DNA from: Bacteroidota bacterium
Lineage (GTDB): Bacteria; Bacteroidota; Bacteroidia; Flavobacteriales; Flavobacteriaceae
Assembly (NCBI GenBank): GCA_006227965.1
Contig: SBFL01000380.1
Span: forward strand, 1-9,514
Length of the DNA: 9,514 bases
Reading direction: 5' to 3'
Notes under the pieces: generated by a model
Database searches by the model: none
Seen by the model: only the letters and a program-made list of their open reading frames with translations
Told to the model about the DNA's origin: nothing
Part shown: positions 1-5,648 of the stretch, one piece after another
Position numbering within the stretch: the stretch's first letter is position 1
Layout of the letters: each line of letters begins with the position of its first letter
Program-made: the position numbers and the translations under genes

Positions 1-96
1 CCGAGTGCCTTTGAGAGCTATTTCCTCAACGATGCCCTGTCCTATGAAGACCTTGACAAGGCTATTGATGCGGCATCCGAAGCCATGGGAAGGTAA
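1..96 (+). CDS. hemL: Glutamate-1-semialdehyde 2,1-aminomutase, C-terminal end (partial)
   Basis: Only the last 31 codons are present, ending in TAA at 94-96; the rest lies left of the window. The tail reads PSAFESYFLNDALSYEDLDK and then about 11 more residues. This matches the usual end of HemL, where 'APSAFE' is followed by a short strand and a 'T/S-x-EDID/L-x-TI-AA' helix. HemL is a cytosolic PLP enzyme that converts glutamate-1-semialdehyde to 5-aminolevulinate in the C5 route to haem and other tetrapyrroles. The identification rests on recall of that C-terminal motif; the catalytic lysine and PLP fold are outside the window. A strong hairpin terminator follows about 35 bp downstream. Another class-III aminotransferase is the main alternative. 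Confidence 0.8.
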   Translation, partial: PSAFESYFLNDALSYEDLDKAIDAASEAMGR

Positions 97-131
97 GTGG
101 TTAAGGGCCCCTGGCCATTGGACAATACAAA

Positions 132-158
132 AAAAGCAGGGTTTCGCGCCCTGCTTTT
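132..158. terminator. Bidirectional Rho-independent terminator between hemL and the Spy-like gene
   Basis: A perfect 10-bp stem, aaaagcaggg (132-141) with ccctgctttt (149-158), closes a 7-nt loop. An A run (129-135) lies on the left and a T run (155-158) on the right, so the structure can end transcription from either side. It sits between convergent genes: hemL ends at 96 (+) and the Spy-like gene ends at 163 (-). Confidence 0.9.
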
Positions 159-162
159 ATGC

Positions 163-630
163 TTACCCCCTGTGGGCTTTGTGCATTGCCTTTCCCCGCC
201 GGTATTCCTTCAGACTTTTCTGATGCCCCATTTTTTTGGCATTGTGCCTTTTTTTCCACATTTCAAATTGGGATTCATTCAGGATATTTTTCATCTCTGT
301 CTGAAAAGCAATTTCCTGATCGAGATGGGCATTCATACGGGAATAGCGCTCCTCGGGTGAAAGCCGTTTTGATGAATCTCTCACGGCTTCCCTGTGGGCA
401 TTGCGCATTTTTGCACGGGACTCGAACCGTTCTTTCAGCAGTGATTCCACCTGCTTTTGTTGTTGGGTATTGAGATCCAGGGCCAAAACCATTTTTTTGG
501 AAAGAAGGGTAGCCCGTTGTTCGGATGTGAGTTCTTTGTAAGCCTTGTGCATTTCCCCTTGGTGGGGGTTTCTCTGGGCCATGGCTCCTGTTGTCAGCAG
601 GAGCATGCCGAGGGCGAGTATCTCTTTCAT
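163..630 (-). CDS. Spy/CpxP-like (LTxxQ-type) periplasmic protein
   Basis: The 155-residue protein has a Sec signal peptide: a short charged N-terminus, a hydrophobic core at residues 4-15, and a likely cleavage after Ala-Met-Ala (16-18) just before Gln19. The mature part is highly charged and predicted helical. It carries LTSEQ (34-38), LNTQQQKQ (53-60) and LSPEERY (90-96), which resemble the LTxxQ repeats of the Spy/CpxP family; the tail is rich in Lys, His and Arg. Family members are envelope-stress proteins or ATP-independent chaperones, but the exact role here is inference. The ATG at 630 is chosen because it gives a complete signal peptide. No TAnnTTTG promoter box is visible upstream, while two inverted repeats are (629-669 and 693-718), so regulation may differ from the housekeeping genes. 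The gene ends at the shared terminator at 132-158. Confidence 0.75.
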   Translation of the reverse strand: MKEILALGMLLLTTGAMAQRNPHQGEMHKAYKELTSEQRATLLSKKMVLALDLNTQQQKQVESLLKERFESRAKMRNAHREAVRDSSKRLSPEERYSRMNAHLDQEIAFQTEMKNILNESQFEMWKKRHNAKKMGHQKSLKEYRRGKAMHKAHRG

Positions 631-669
631 GTGATTCTGTATTATGTTTCTATATTCTTAGAATCACAT
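629..669 (-). promoter_or_regulatory. Inverted repeat spanning the start codon of the Spy-like gene
   Basis: atgtgattct (629-638) and agaatcacat (660-669) are perfect 10-bp inverted repeats separated by 21 A/T-rich bases. On the minus-strand mRNA the stem would include the A and U of the AUG (630-629) and the bases directly before it. It could therefore mask translation initiation, or it could be a dyad operator. No regulator is identified. Confidence 0.45.
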
Positions 670-692
670 TTCGGAAAAGGGTTTAACCGGCA

Positions 693-718
693 GTGTTAAA
701 TTGTGAGATCATTAACAC
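693..718. promoter_or_regulatory. Inverted repeat GTGTTAA-N12-TTAACAC upstream of the Spy-like gene
   Basis: gtgttaa (693-699) and ttaacac (712-718) form a perfect 7-bp dyad with a 12-nt spacer. It lies 63-88 bp before the ATG of the Spy-like gene and 59 bp past the stop of the 56-residue gene. There is no T run beside it, so an operator fits better than a terminator. The function is inferred. Confidence 0.3.
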
Positions 719-776
719 CCAATCTCGGTTCCGGTATTCCTGGTGGCCGCAGCAGAATGAAATGCTTGGTGAAGAA

Positions 777-947
777 TCAGAGGATGGCCTCCTTTTTCTT
801 CTCGGGGTCTTCTTGTGTTTGCTTTGAAGTTAACTCTGGCAAGTTGTTGTTTTCCTCAGTATTTTCAGATTGTTCTACCTGATAATAAAAGAGGGCACTT
901 ACAATAAAAGCAAAAAGATAGATCAGACTTTTGATCTTATAGTTCAT
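777..947 (-). CDS. Small single-span membrane protein, unknown function (56 aa)
   Basis: A complete frame starts with ATG at 947-945 and ends in TGA at 779-777. It begins MNYKIKSLIYLFAFIVSALF, giving a positive N-terminus and one hydrophobic segment at about residues 6-22. The rest (about 25-56) is a polar tail rich in Glu, Lys, Gln and Asn, ending in a Lys/Glu cluster. It looks like a signal-anchor protein or an uncleaved export signal with a short hydrophilic domain. The positive-inside start, the clean hydrophobic/polar division and a TAATTTG box 23 bp upstream argue that it is a real gene, though its length keeps confidence moderate. I do not recognise a family and assign no function. It is on the same strand as the Spy-like gene but 146 bp from it, with a dyad between them, so co-transcription is uncertain. 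Confidence 0.55.
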   Translation of the reverse strand: MNYKIKSLIYLFAFIVSALFYYQVEQSENTEENNNLPELTSKQTQEDPEKKKEAIL

Positions 948-970
948 GATTAAGGTAGATTTGGGAACAA

Positions 971-977
971 CAAATTA
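971..977 (-). promoter_or_regulatory. Candidate -7 box for the 56-aa membrane protein gene
   Basis: On the minus strand 977-971 reads TAATTTG, one T short of the Bacteroidota -7 consensus TAnnTTTG. It lies 23 bp before the ATG. The nearest upstream TTTG is about 24 bp away, longer than the usual spacing of about 19, so this is a weak call. Confidence 0.3.
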
Positions 978-1005
978 GGCAATCATTTGCCACATCAGCC
1001 GCAAA

Positions 1006-1037
1006 TGTTGTGAAAAGGCTGATTCCTGTTGTGAAAA
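1006..1037. repeat. Two 11-bp direct repeats, tgttgtgaaaa, with a 21-bp period
   Basis: tgttgtgaaaa occurs at 1006-1016 and again at 1027-1037, a period of two helical turns. That spacing would suit two proteins binding one face of the DNA. The repeats lie 59-90 bp upstream of the ATG of the 56-residue membrane protein (947, minus strand), just beyond its candidate -7 box, so an activator site is conceivable. Chance cannot be excluded. Confidence 0.3.
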
Positions 1038-1133
1038 TCCCGGATACTGATGTAAAAGCGTGGTACCCGCGTAAATAGCGGGTCCAACCAAGAACACTTC
1101 ATCGCTAAATCCGGCAGTTGGTCTGCAGACCTT

Positions 1134-1510
1134 CTAACTTGGGTCGAGGATTTCGTCTATCCGGTCCAGGACATCCTGCAGGTGGTATCGCGTCATGGCA
1201 TGGGAGGTCCTGCCGGCCGCTGAGCTTGCACTGAACTGGCTTCCGACCAGATGCCATTGAGGAGGTTATCCATCATTTGCAAAAGGCTGTAGGCTTCTTC
1301 CCAGTTCAACGCCCCATATTCGATTAGGCGGGGCAGTTTGCCAAGGCTGAAGATCCGGGTCCAGGGTGCGCACCTGTAGGGCACGAAGGCGCCCTGTAAC
1401 CCGGGGGTATTCTGTTTTTGAAGAAATAGCCGGGTACAGAGCCCACTAAGGGGTGCTTTTATCTGCATGAGGGATTTGCGATTTTGAAACATTTGGGGTC
1501 CAAAGAACAT
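1134..1510 (-). pseudogene. Frame-broken coding remnant of unknown origin
   Basis: A minus-strand frame runs from ATG (1510) to TGA (1193), 105 codons. Its first half is compositionally odd and matches nothing I know. Its later part (LPRLIEYGALNWEEAYSLLQ, then MMDNLLN) looks like a normal amphipathic helix. A second frame then reads FSASSAAGRTSHAM and continues TRYHLQDVLDRIDEILDPS to a TAG at 1136-1134. The two frames overlap and the TGA lies within an ATGA. The most economical reading is the 3' end of an ancestral gene broken by a frameshift and decaying. An alternative is two tiny coupled genes, the second of 20 residues. I cannot name a family, no clear promoter was seen, and a non-coding origin remains possible. 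Confidence 0.3.
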
Positions 1511-1797
1511 AAAAGTTCCATGAAACCCATGTCAATGAAATTATGATTGATTTAATTCGAATCTGCCTGTTTAAAGGAGTAAAATGCTGATAGTAAGGGA
1601 TGTGGGAAAAGTTTGAACAATGACGGGATCCTGCCTTCTTCCCAAATGTGTGTTAAGCAGCAGGCAGGCTTGTAACAATTTAGCTTTTACCCCGTCTATT
1701 ATTGTACAAACGCCTCACATACTTCACTTTAGAGAGGCGCCTACATAGAGTTGATAGAAGATCGCATTTCTGTCAGTAGTTTGAATTAGTCAGTTGG

Positions 1798-1831
1798 AAA
1801 GCCCCTGTATGGCAGGGGTTTTTCTGTTTTT
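1798..1831 (+). terminator. Rho-independent terminator, best read on the plus strand
   Basis: The stem aaagcccctg (1798-1807) with caggggtttt (1813-1822) has a 5-nt loop and continues into the T-rich tttttctgttttt (1819-1831). On the plus strand one pair is a G-U wobble (1801 with 1819). On the minus strand the same position is a C-A mismatch and only three Ts follow. The structure therefore favours stopping plus-strand transcription, although it sits at the 3' end of the minus-strand transporter gene and may also serve it weakly. Confidence 0.65.
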
Positions 1832-3263
1832 AGAAGAGCAGGGGCATCACAAACTGAAAAACGAGGACCAGCAACACGATGGAAAGGCAGTTGAGTATAA
1901 ATCCCACCCGGGCCATCTGGTGTACCTCTATGTGCCCGCTGGCAAAGACGATGGCATTGGGCGGGGTGGCCATGGGCAGCATAAACGCACAACTGCTGGC
2001 AATGGTAACGGGGATCAGTAGGTGCAGCATGGGAATGTCCAGGCCTATGGCAATCCCGGCAACCACGGGGGCCAGCACGGCAACCAGGGCCACGTTGCTC
2101 ATTAGTTCGGTCATGAACAGCATGAGGGCGATCAGGAGAAAGACGCTGAAAAGCACGCTAATATCTGCATTGGCAATGCTGCCGGATACCAGGTCTACCA
2201 AACCGCTGGAGGACATGCCACGGGCAAGGGCCAGCCCACCCCCGAAGAGGATGAGGATTCCCCATGCCAGGCGTGAGGTGTCTTTCCAGATGAGGATGAA
2301 GTCCCTCTTTTTCAGATTGTAGGGAAGGGCGAAAAGGGCTATGGCGCCAAACATGCTGATCCCGGCATCTGATAATTCAAGGCCGGGAATCCACCGGTTG
2401 ATCAGGGTGCGGAAAATCCAGAGGAAAACCGTGACCCCAAAAATGGAAAGCACCATTTTTTCACGGGAACTGGCCGGCCCCAGCTTTTGGAGTTCACCCC
2501 GGATCACGGATCGGGAAGCCCCGAATTCCAGCCCCTTACAGGGAAACATCCACTTGACCAGCACCACATAACAGATAGTGATTAGGATCAGCGAAATAGG
2601 CAGGCCGATAGTCATCCAGCGAAGGAAGGAGATCTCGATCTGGTATTCATTCTCAAGCAGGCCGATCAGCACCGAATTGGGCGGGGTCCCTATCACGGTG
2701 GCGATCCCCCCGGAATTAGCCGAAAAGGCGATCCCGAGCATTACGCTTAGTGCAAAATTCTTGTCTTTTTTGGTAAATCCGTCCTTGTCATCCATCAGCA
2801 GGTGAATGACCGAAAGTGCAATGGGCAGCATGACCACCGTGCTGGCCGTGTTGCTGATCCACATACTCAGGGTGGCAGTGGCTATCATAAACCCGAGGAT
2901 GACCTTGTTTGGTGTGGTCCCCGTCAGGTTGATGATGGTAAGGGCAATACGCCGGTGCAGGTTTACCTTTTCCAGTGCCAGGGCAAGTACGAATCCACCG
3001 AAAAACAGGAAAATGATGGGACTGCCGTAATTGGCACCTACACTTGTCATGGGCATAACATCCAGCAGGGGAAAAAGCAGGAGGGGAAGCAGGGCAGTTA
3101 CAGATATGGAAACCGATTCGGTAATCCACCAGACGATCATCCAGCTTGCAGTTGCGATTACCGCATTGGCCGCAGGGTTGCCGGGGATCATATCCGGCAA
3201 CAGGTTGAAAAGCACAAATAGAACCGGCCCGAGGATCAGGCCGATGATTTTGGCTAGCTGCAT
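1830..3263 (-). CDS. DASS/SLC13-family sodium-coupled dicarboxylate (anion) symporter
   Basis: This 477-residue inner-membrane transporter is about the usual family length (450-500) and is hydrophobic throughout. The first anion/sodium-binding loop carries the Ser-Asn-Thr motif at 137-139 (MWISNTAST), with TPPN at 193-196. The inverted-repeat half carries Ser-Asn-Val at 389-391 (TELMSNVAL), as in animal citrate and dicarboxylate members, and TPPN at 433-436. Residues 423-439 (SSCAFMLPMATPPNAIV) fit the sodium:sulfate/dicarboxylate symporter signature PS01271. By family knowledge it takes up C4-dicarboxylates such as succinate, malate or fumarate, or another small anion, with Na+; the substrate cannot be fixed from sequence. 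The ATG at 3263 lies 12 bp after the lysS stop on the same strand with no promoter box between, so it is probably the second gene of a lysS operon. Confidence 0.88.
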   Translation of the reverse strand: MQLAKIIGLILGPVLFVLFNLLPDMIPGNPAANAVIATASWMIVWWITESVSISVTALLPLLLFPLLDVMPMTSVGANYGSPIIFLFFGGFVLALALEKVNLHRRIALTIINLTGTTPNKVILGFMIATATLSMWISNTASTVVMLPIALSVIHLLMDDKDGFTKKDKNFALSVMLGIAFSANSGGIATVIGTPPNSVLIGLLENEYQIEISFLRWMTIGLPISLILITICYVVLVKWMFPCKGLEFGASRSVIRGELQKLGPASSREKMVLSIFGVTVFLWIFRTLINRWIPGLELSDAGISMFGAIALFALPYNLKKRDFILIWKDTSRLAWGILILFGGGLALARGMSSSGLVDLVSGSIANADISVLFSVFLLIALMLFMTELMSNVALVAVLAPVVAGIAIGLDIPMLHLLIPVTIASSCAFMLPMATPPNAIVFASGHIEVHQMARVGFILNCLSIVLLVLVFQFVMPLLF

Positions 3264-3275
3264 GGCCCTAAGATA

Positions 3276-4970
3276 CTACGACTCTTTTAAATGGCACATC
3301 AGGACATCATCCACTTTGGAGACTTCGGCCAATCCGAGTTTTGTAAGGCCTTTTATTCCCTTGTCCCAGGCCTTGCCGCTGAGACCTGTGGCATTTTTTA
3401 GCTCTGCAAGGGGAACCGGGTTCTGCCTTTTCAGTAACTCCAGGATCGCCTTTTCGTTCTCCTTGAGTTCCAGGGGCTTTTTTTCGGGCCGCATCTGGGG
3501 GAAGAATAGCACCTCCTGGATGGAGGCATTGTTTGTCAGCAGCATGACCAGCCTGTCAATCCCGATCCCGATCCCGGAGGTGGGGGGCATCCCGTACTCC
3601 AGTGCCCTGAGGAAATCCTGGTCGATAAACATGGCTTCGTCATCTCCTTTTTCCGAAAGCCGCAACTGTTCCTCAAAGCGTTCGCGCTGGTCTATCGGGT
3701 CGTTGAGCTCGGAATAGGCATTGGCAATCTCCTTTCCGTTGATCAGCAATTCAAACCGCTCGGTGAGCCCTGGTTTAGAGCGGTGCTCTTTGGTGAGCGG
3801 GCTCATTTCCTTCGGATAGTCTGTGATAAAGGTGGGCTGTATGTAGTGGTGTTCGCATTTCTCTCCAAAAATTTCGTCGATGATCTTTCCGGCGCCCATG
3901 GTCGGATCTGTTTCCAGTTCCAGTTTTTGTGCCACTTCCCGAAGCTGTACTTCATCCATCCCGCTTAAATCAAACCCGGTATGGGTTTCTATGGCTTCCA
4001 GCAGCGGTACCCGGGGGTATGGTGCCTTAAAATCTATGACCCGATCCCCCACCTGTGCCTTTGTGTCTCCATTGGTCTCACGTGCCACGCGTTCCAGCAG
4101 TTGCTCGGTTACCTCCATCATCCAGTGGTAATCCTTGTAGGCGACGTAGAGTTCCATCACTGTGAATTCCGGATTGTGGGTGCGGTCCATTCCCTCGTTC
4201 CTGAAGTCCTTTGCGAACTCATAGACGCCGTCAAACCCTCCCACGATCAGCCTTTTCAGGTAGAGTTCATTGGCAATCCTCAGATAAAGAGGAATGCTGA
4301 GGGCATTGTGGTGGGTTACAAAAGGCCTTGCAGCCGCTCCACCTGGAATCGCTTGCAGAATGGGGGTTTCCACTTCTAGGTACCCTTTTTCGTTGAAGAA
4401 TTTACGGATGCTGTTGGTTATACGCGTGCGTTTGAGAAAAGTGTCCCGGACATGCGGATTCACCACCAGGTCCACATACCGCTGGCGGTAGCGGAGCTCG
4501 GGGTCGTTGAATTCATCATAGACCCTTCCTTCGGCGTCAGTCTTCGGCAGGGGCAGGGGTTTAAGGGCTTTGCTCAGTAGGGTGAACCTGGTCACCAGGA
4601 CTGTTTTTTCCCCTACCTTGGTTTTGAAGAGGGTTCCCTCCACACCAATAAAGTCGCCTATGTCGAGGAGTTTTTTGTAGACTTCGTTGTAGAGGGTCTT
4701 ATCTTCTCCCGGGCAGATTTCATCCCGGTTGAAATAGAGTTGTACACGTCCCTGGCTGTCCTGAAGTTCTGCAAAGGAGGCCTTTCCCTGGATCCGCCGT
4801 GACATCAGTCTTCCGGCCAGGACTACCTCCCGGCCATCCTCGAAATTTTCGCGCACATCGATCGTGTGGTCTGTGACCGGGAACATGGAGGCGGGATATG
4901 GATCTATTCCCAGCTCCCTGAGTTGCTTTAATTTCTCTCTCCGTACGATTTCCTGCTCAGAAAGTTGCAT
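3276..4970 (-). CDS. lysS: Lysyl-tRNA synthetase (class II) with C-terminal extension
   Basis: LysRS attaches lysine to tRNA-Lys in the cytosol using ATP. The 564 residues begin with a helical segment and an OB-fold anticodon-binding domain (about 48-135). The class II catalytic core follows: motif 1 around [10 protein letters not shown] (196-205), motif 2 [20 protein letters not shown] (256-275), and motif 3 [13 protein letters not shown] (466-478) with the conserved Arg473. The core ends near residue 495, like E. coli LysS (505 aa). The remaining roughly 65 residues look like a small winged-helix-type extension, which I recall in other Bacteroidota LysRS. The ATG at 4970 fits the family N-terminus, and a -7 box lies 19 bp upstream. 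The transporter gene follows 12 bp downstream on the same strand. Confidence 0.97.
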   Translation of the reverse strand: MQLSEQEIVRREKLKQLRELGIDPYPASMFPVTDHTIDVRENFEDGREVVLAGRLMSRRIQGKASFAELQDSQGRVQLYFNRDEICPGEDKTLYNEVYKKLLDIGDFIGVEGTLFKTKVGEKTVLVTRFTLLSKALKPLPLPKTDAEGRVYDEFNDPELRYRQRYVDLVVNPHVRDTFLKRTRITNSIRKFFNEKGYLEVETPILQAIPGGAAARPFVTHHNALSIPLYLRIANELYLKRLIVGGFDGVYEFAKDFRNEGMDRTHNPEFTVMELYVAYKDYHWMMEVTEQLLERVARETNGDTKAQVGDRVIDFKAPYPRVPLLEAIETHTGFDLSGMDEVQLREVAQKLELETDPTMGAGKIIDEIFGEKCEHHYIQPTFITDYPKEMSPLTKEHRSKPGLTERFELLINGKEIANAYSELNDPIDQRERFEEQLRLSEKGDDEAMFIDQDFLRALEYGMPPTSGIGIGIDRLVMLLTNNASIQEVLFFPQMRPEKKPLELKENEKAILELLKRQNPVPLAELKNATGLSGKAWDKGIKGLTKLGLAEVSKVDDVLMCHLKES

Positions 4971-4989
4971 CTTCTAGTGATTTGAGCCG

Positions 4990-4997
4990 CAAAATTA
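4990..4997 (-). promoter_or_regulatory. lysS promoter, -7 box TAATTTTG
   Basis: On the minus strand 4997-4990 reads TAATTTTG, an exact match to the Bacteroidota TAnnTTTG box, ending 19 bp before the lysS ATG. Transcription would start near 4984, giving a leader of about 14 nt. No good TTG is seen 19 bp upstream, so the -33 element is weak. It probably also drives the downstream transporter gene. Confidence 0.65.
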
Positions 4998-5108
4998 CAT
5001 TATTTAGAAAAAGCGGGGAGCCGGTTTTACTTTTAAAGCGCACCTCTGTCCGCGTATGATGTCTGATAATGACAAACCTCATTGAATTTTCCTCCCTCCG
5101 TCACTTGA

Positions 5109-5138
5109 TTTGAGCGACTATTTCTACCTGTAAATTTC
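5109..5138 (+). promoter_or_regulatory. Candidate promoter upstream of yqaE
   Basis: TTTG (5109-5112) is followed after 18 bp by TAAATTTC (5131-5138), one mismatch from TAnnTTTG. It would give a leader of roughly 105 nt before the ATG at 5251, containing the 10-bp palindrome ctttgcaaag (5153-5162). No better box lies closer to the gene. Confidence 0.3.
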
Positions 5139-5250
5139 AATAATAAAACCCCCTTTGCAAAGTCCTTTACGGTTATGGAGGGATTTTTTGCCTGGCGGTG
5201 TAACAATATACCCTGATTTGTGTCCAATAGATTGAAAGATCGAATTGCCC

Positions 5251-5406
5251 ATGAGTTTCCTCCGTGTGCTGCTGGCCATCATTTTTCCGCCCCTCTCCGT
5301 GATAGGAAAGGGTTGCGGGTCCTTTTTGATTGTACTGCTTTTAACCTTATGTGGCTGGGTTCCCGGGGTAATTGCCGCCCTGATCATCCTTAACAACCCT
5401 AATTGA
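5251..5406 (+). CDS. yqaE: YqaE/Pmp3-family small membrane protein (51 aa)
   Basis: A complete short frame from ATG (5251) to TGA (5406) begins MSFLRVLLAIIFPPLSVIGK. It has two hydrophobic segments (about 3-18 and 24-46) joined by a short KGCGS turn. The first contains the family's hallmark PPL, and the second contains LLLTLCGWVPGVIAALIIL, matching the 'LLTLLGYIPGIIHALY' pattern of the Pmp3/YqaE (UPF0057) family. Length and motif order fit the usual 50-55 residues. Family members are small inner-membrane proteolipids; the yeast Pmp3 and plant RCI2 homologues affect membrane potential and salt tolerance, but the bacterial role is poorly known. It stands alone on the plus strand between divergent lysS and co-directional lipB, with no obvious terminator after it. 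The match is specific enough that chance is unlikely. Confidence 0.9.
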   Translation: MSFLRVLLAIIFPPLSVIGKGCGSFLIVLLLTLCGWVPGVIAALIILNNPN

Positions 5407-5431
5407 GATGCATTTCCCCAGAAGGATATGA

Positions 5432-5554
5432 TCGGCCAATGTTCAGGGTGCTGCCCTGTCCATGGACGGAAAGACACTGTTTTACGAGGTGGGATTTCTG
5501 GACTACCTGCTGAAGCCTGCCGTGCTGGATCTGCAGGTCATCCCGGAAGAATAA
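5432..5554 (+). pseudogene. Probable remnant of a response-regulator receiver domain
   Basis: This open stretch of 40 codons ending in TAA contains FYEVGFLDYLLKP (5480-5518). It resembles the 'A-F-E-x-G-A-x-DYLLKP' end of receiver (REC) domains, particularly those of LytTR-type regulators, including the conserved Lys-Pro. Nothing of the phosphoacceptor region or an output domain is found around it; a stop lies just upstream in the same frame, and after LLKP only 11 residues follow. I read it as a decayed fragment of a once-larger gene. The match is short, so coincidence is a real possibility. An ATG at 5462 could give a 30-residue peptide, but nothing suggests it is translated. Confidence 0.3.
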
Positions 5555-5636
5555 GCTGCTTTAACATTCGAAAGGGCAATAACCAATGCGCATATTAGCC
5601 GAAAGTTAAGATGTTCCGGAATAATTACCGGTTCTG

Positions 5637-5644
5637 TACCTTTG
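5637..5644 (+). promoter_or_regulatory. lipB promoter, -7 box TACCTTTG
   Basis: TACCTTTG (5637-5644) matches TAnnTTTG exactly and ends only four bases before the lipB ATG (5649). With the usual 4-7 bp to the start site, transcription would begin at or next to the A of the ATG. The -33 region (about 5613-5620) lacks a clear TTG. Confidence 0.55.
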
Positions 5645-5648
5645 TAGC

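Larger units (their letters stand above)
948..1797. other. Gene-poor interval of about 850 bp with dyads and a decayed coding stretch
   Basis: No intact, recognisable gene is seen here. The interval contains direct repeats (1006-1037), an ATCAGCC/GGCTGAT dyad (994-1000 with 1017-1023), a bulged hairpin (1061-1086), and a perfect 12-bp palindrome ggtctgcagacc (1120-1131). It also holds a frame-broken remnant on the minus strand (1134-1510) and two longer-looped dyads: cctgcct/aggcagg (1630-1636 with 1662-1668) and cgcctc/gaggcg (1711-1716 with 1734-1739). None of these has a terminator-like T run, and no tRNA, transposase or terminal inverted repeat was found. The stretch from about 1709 leads into the plus-strand terminator at 1798-1831 and might encode a small RNA. 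Confidence 0.5.

Noticed and set aside
1574..1616. AAAGGAG followed by an ATG at 1584 (10-codon peptide)
   Set aside because: It resembles a Shine-Dalgarno site, but such sites are not used much in Bacteroidota and the frame stops after 10 codons.
2802..3717. Long plus-strand open frames inside the transporter and lysS region (e.g. 2802-3221 and 3031-3717)
   Set aside because: They are antisense to two strongly identified genes, have unnatural composition and show no family motif.
5033..5477. Minus-strand open frames at 5033-5227 and 5124-5477
   Set aside because: The second runs antisense across the well-supported yqaE gene. Neither has a recognisable motif, membrane pattern or promoter.
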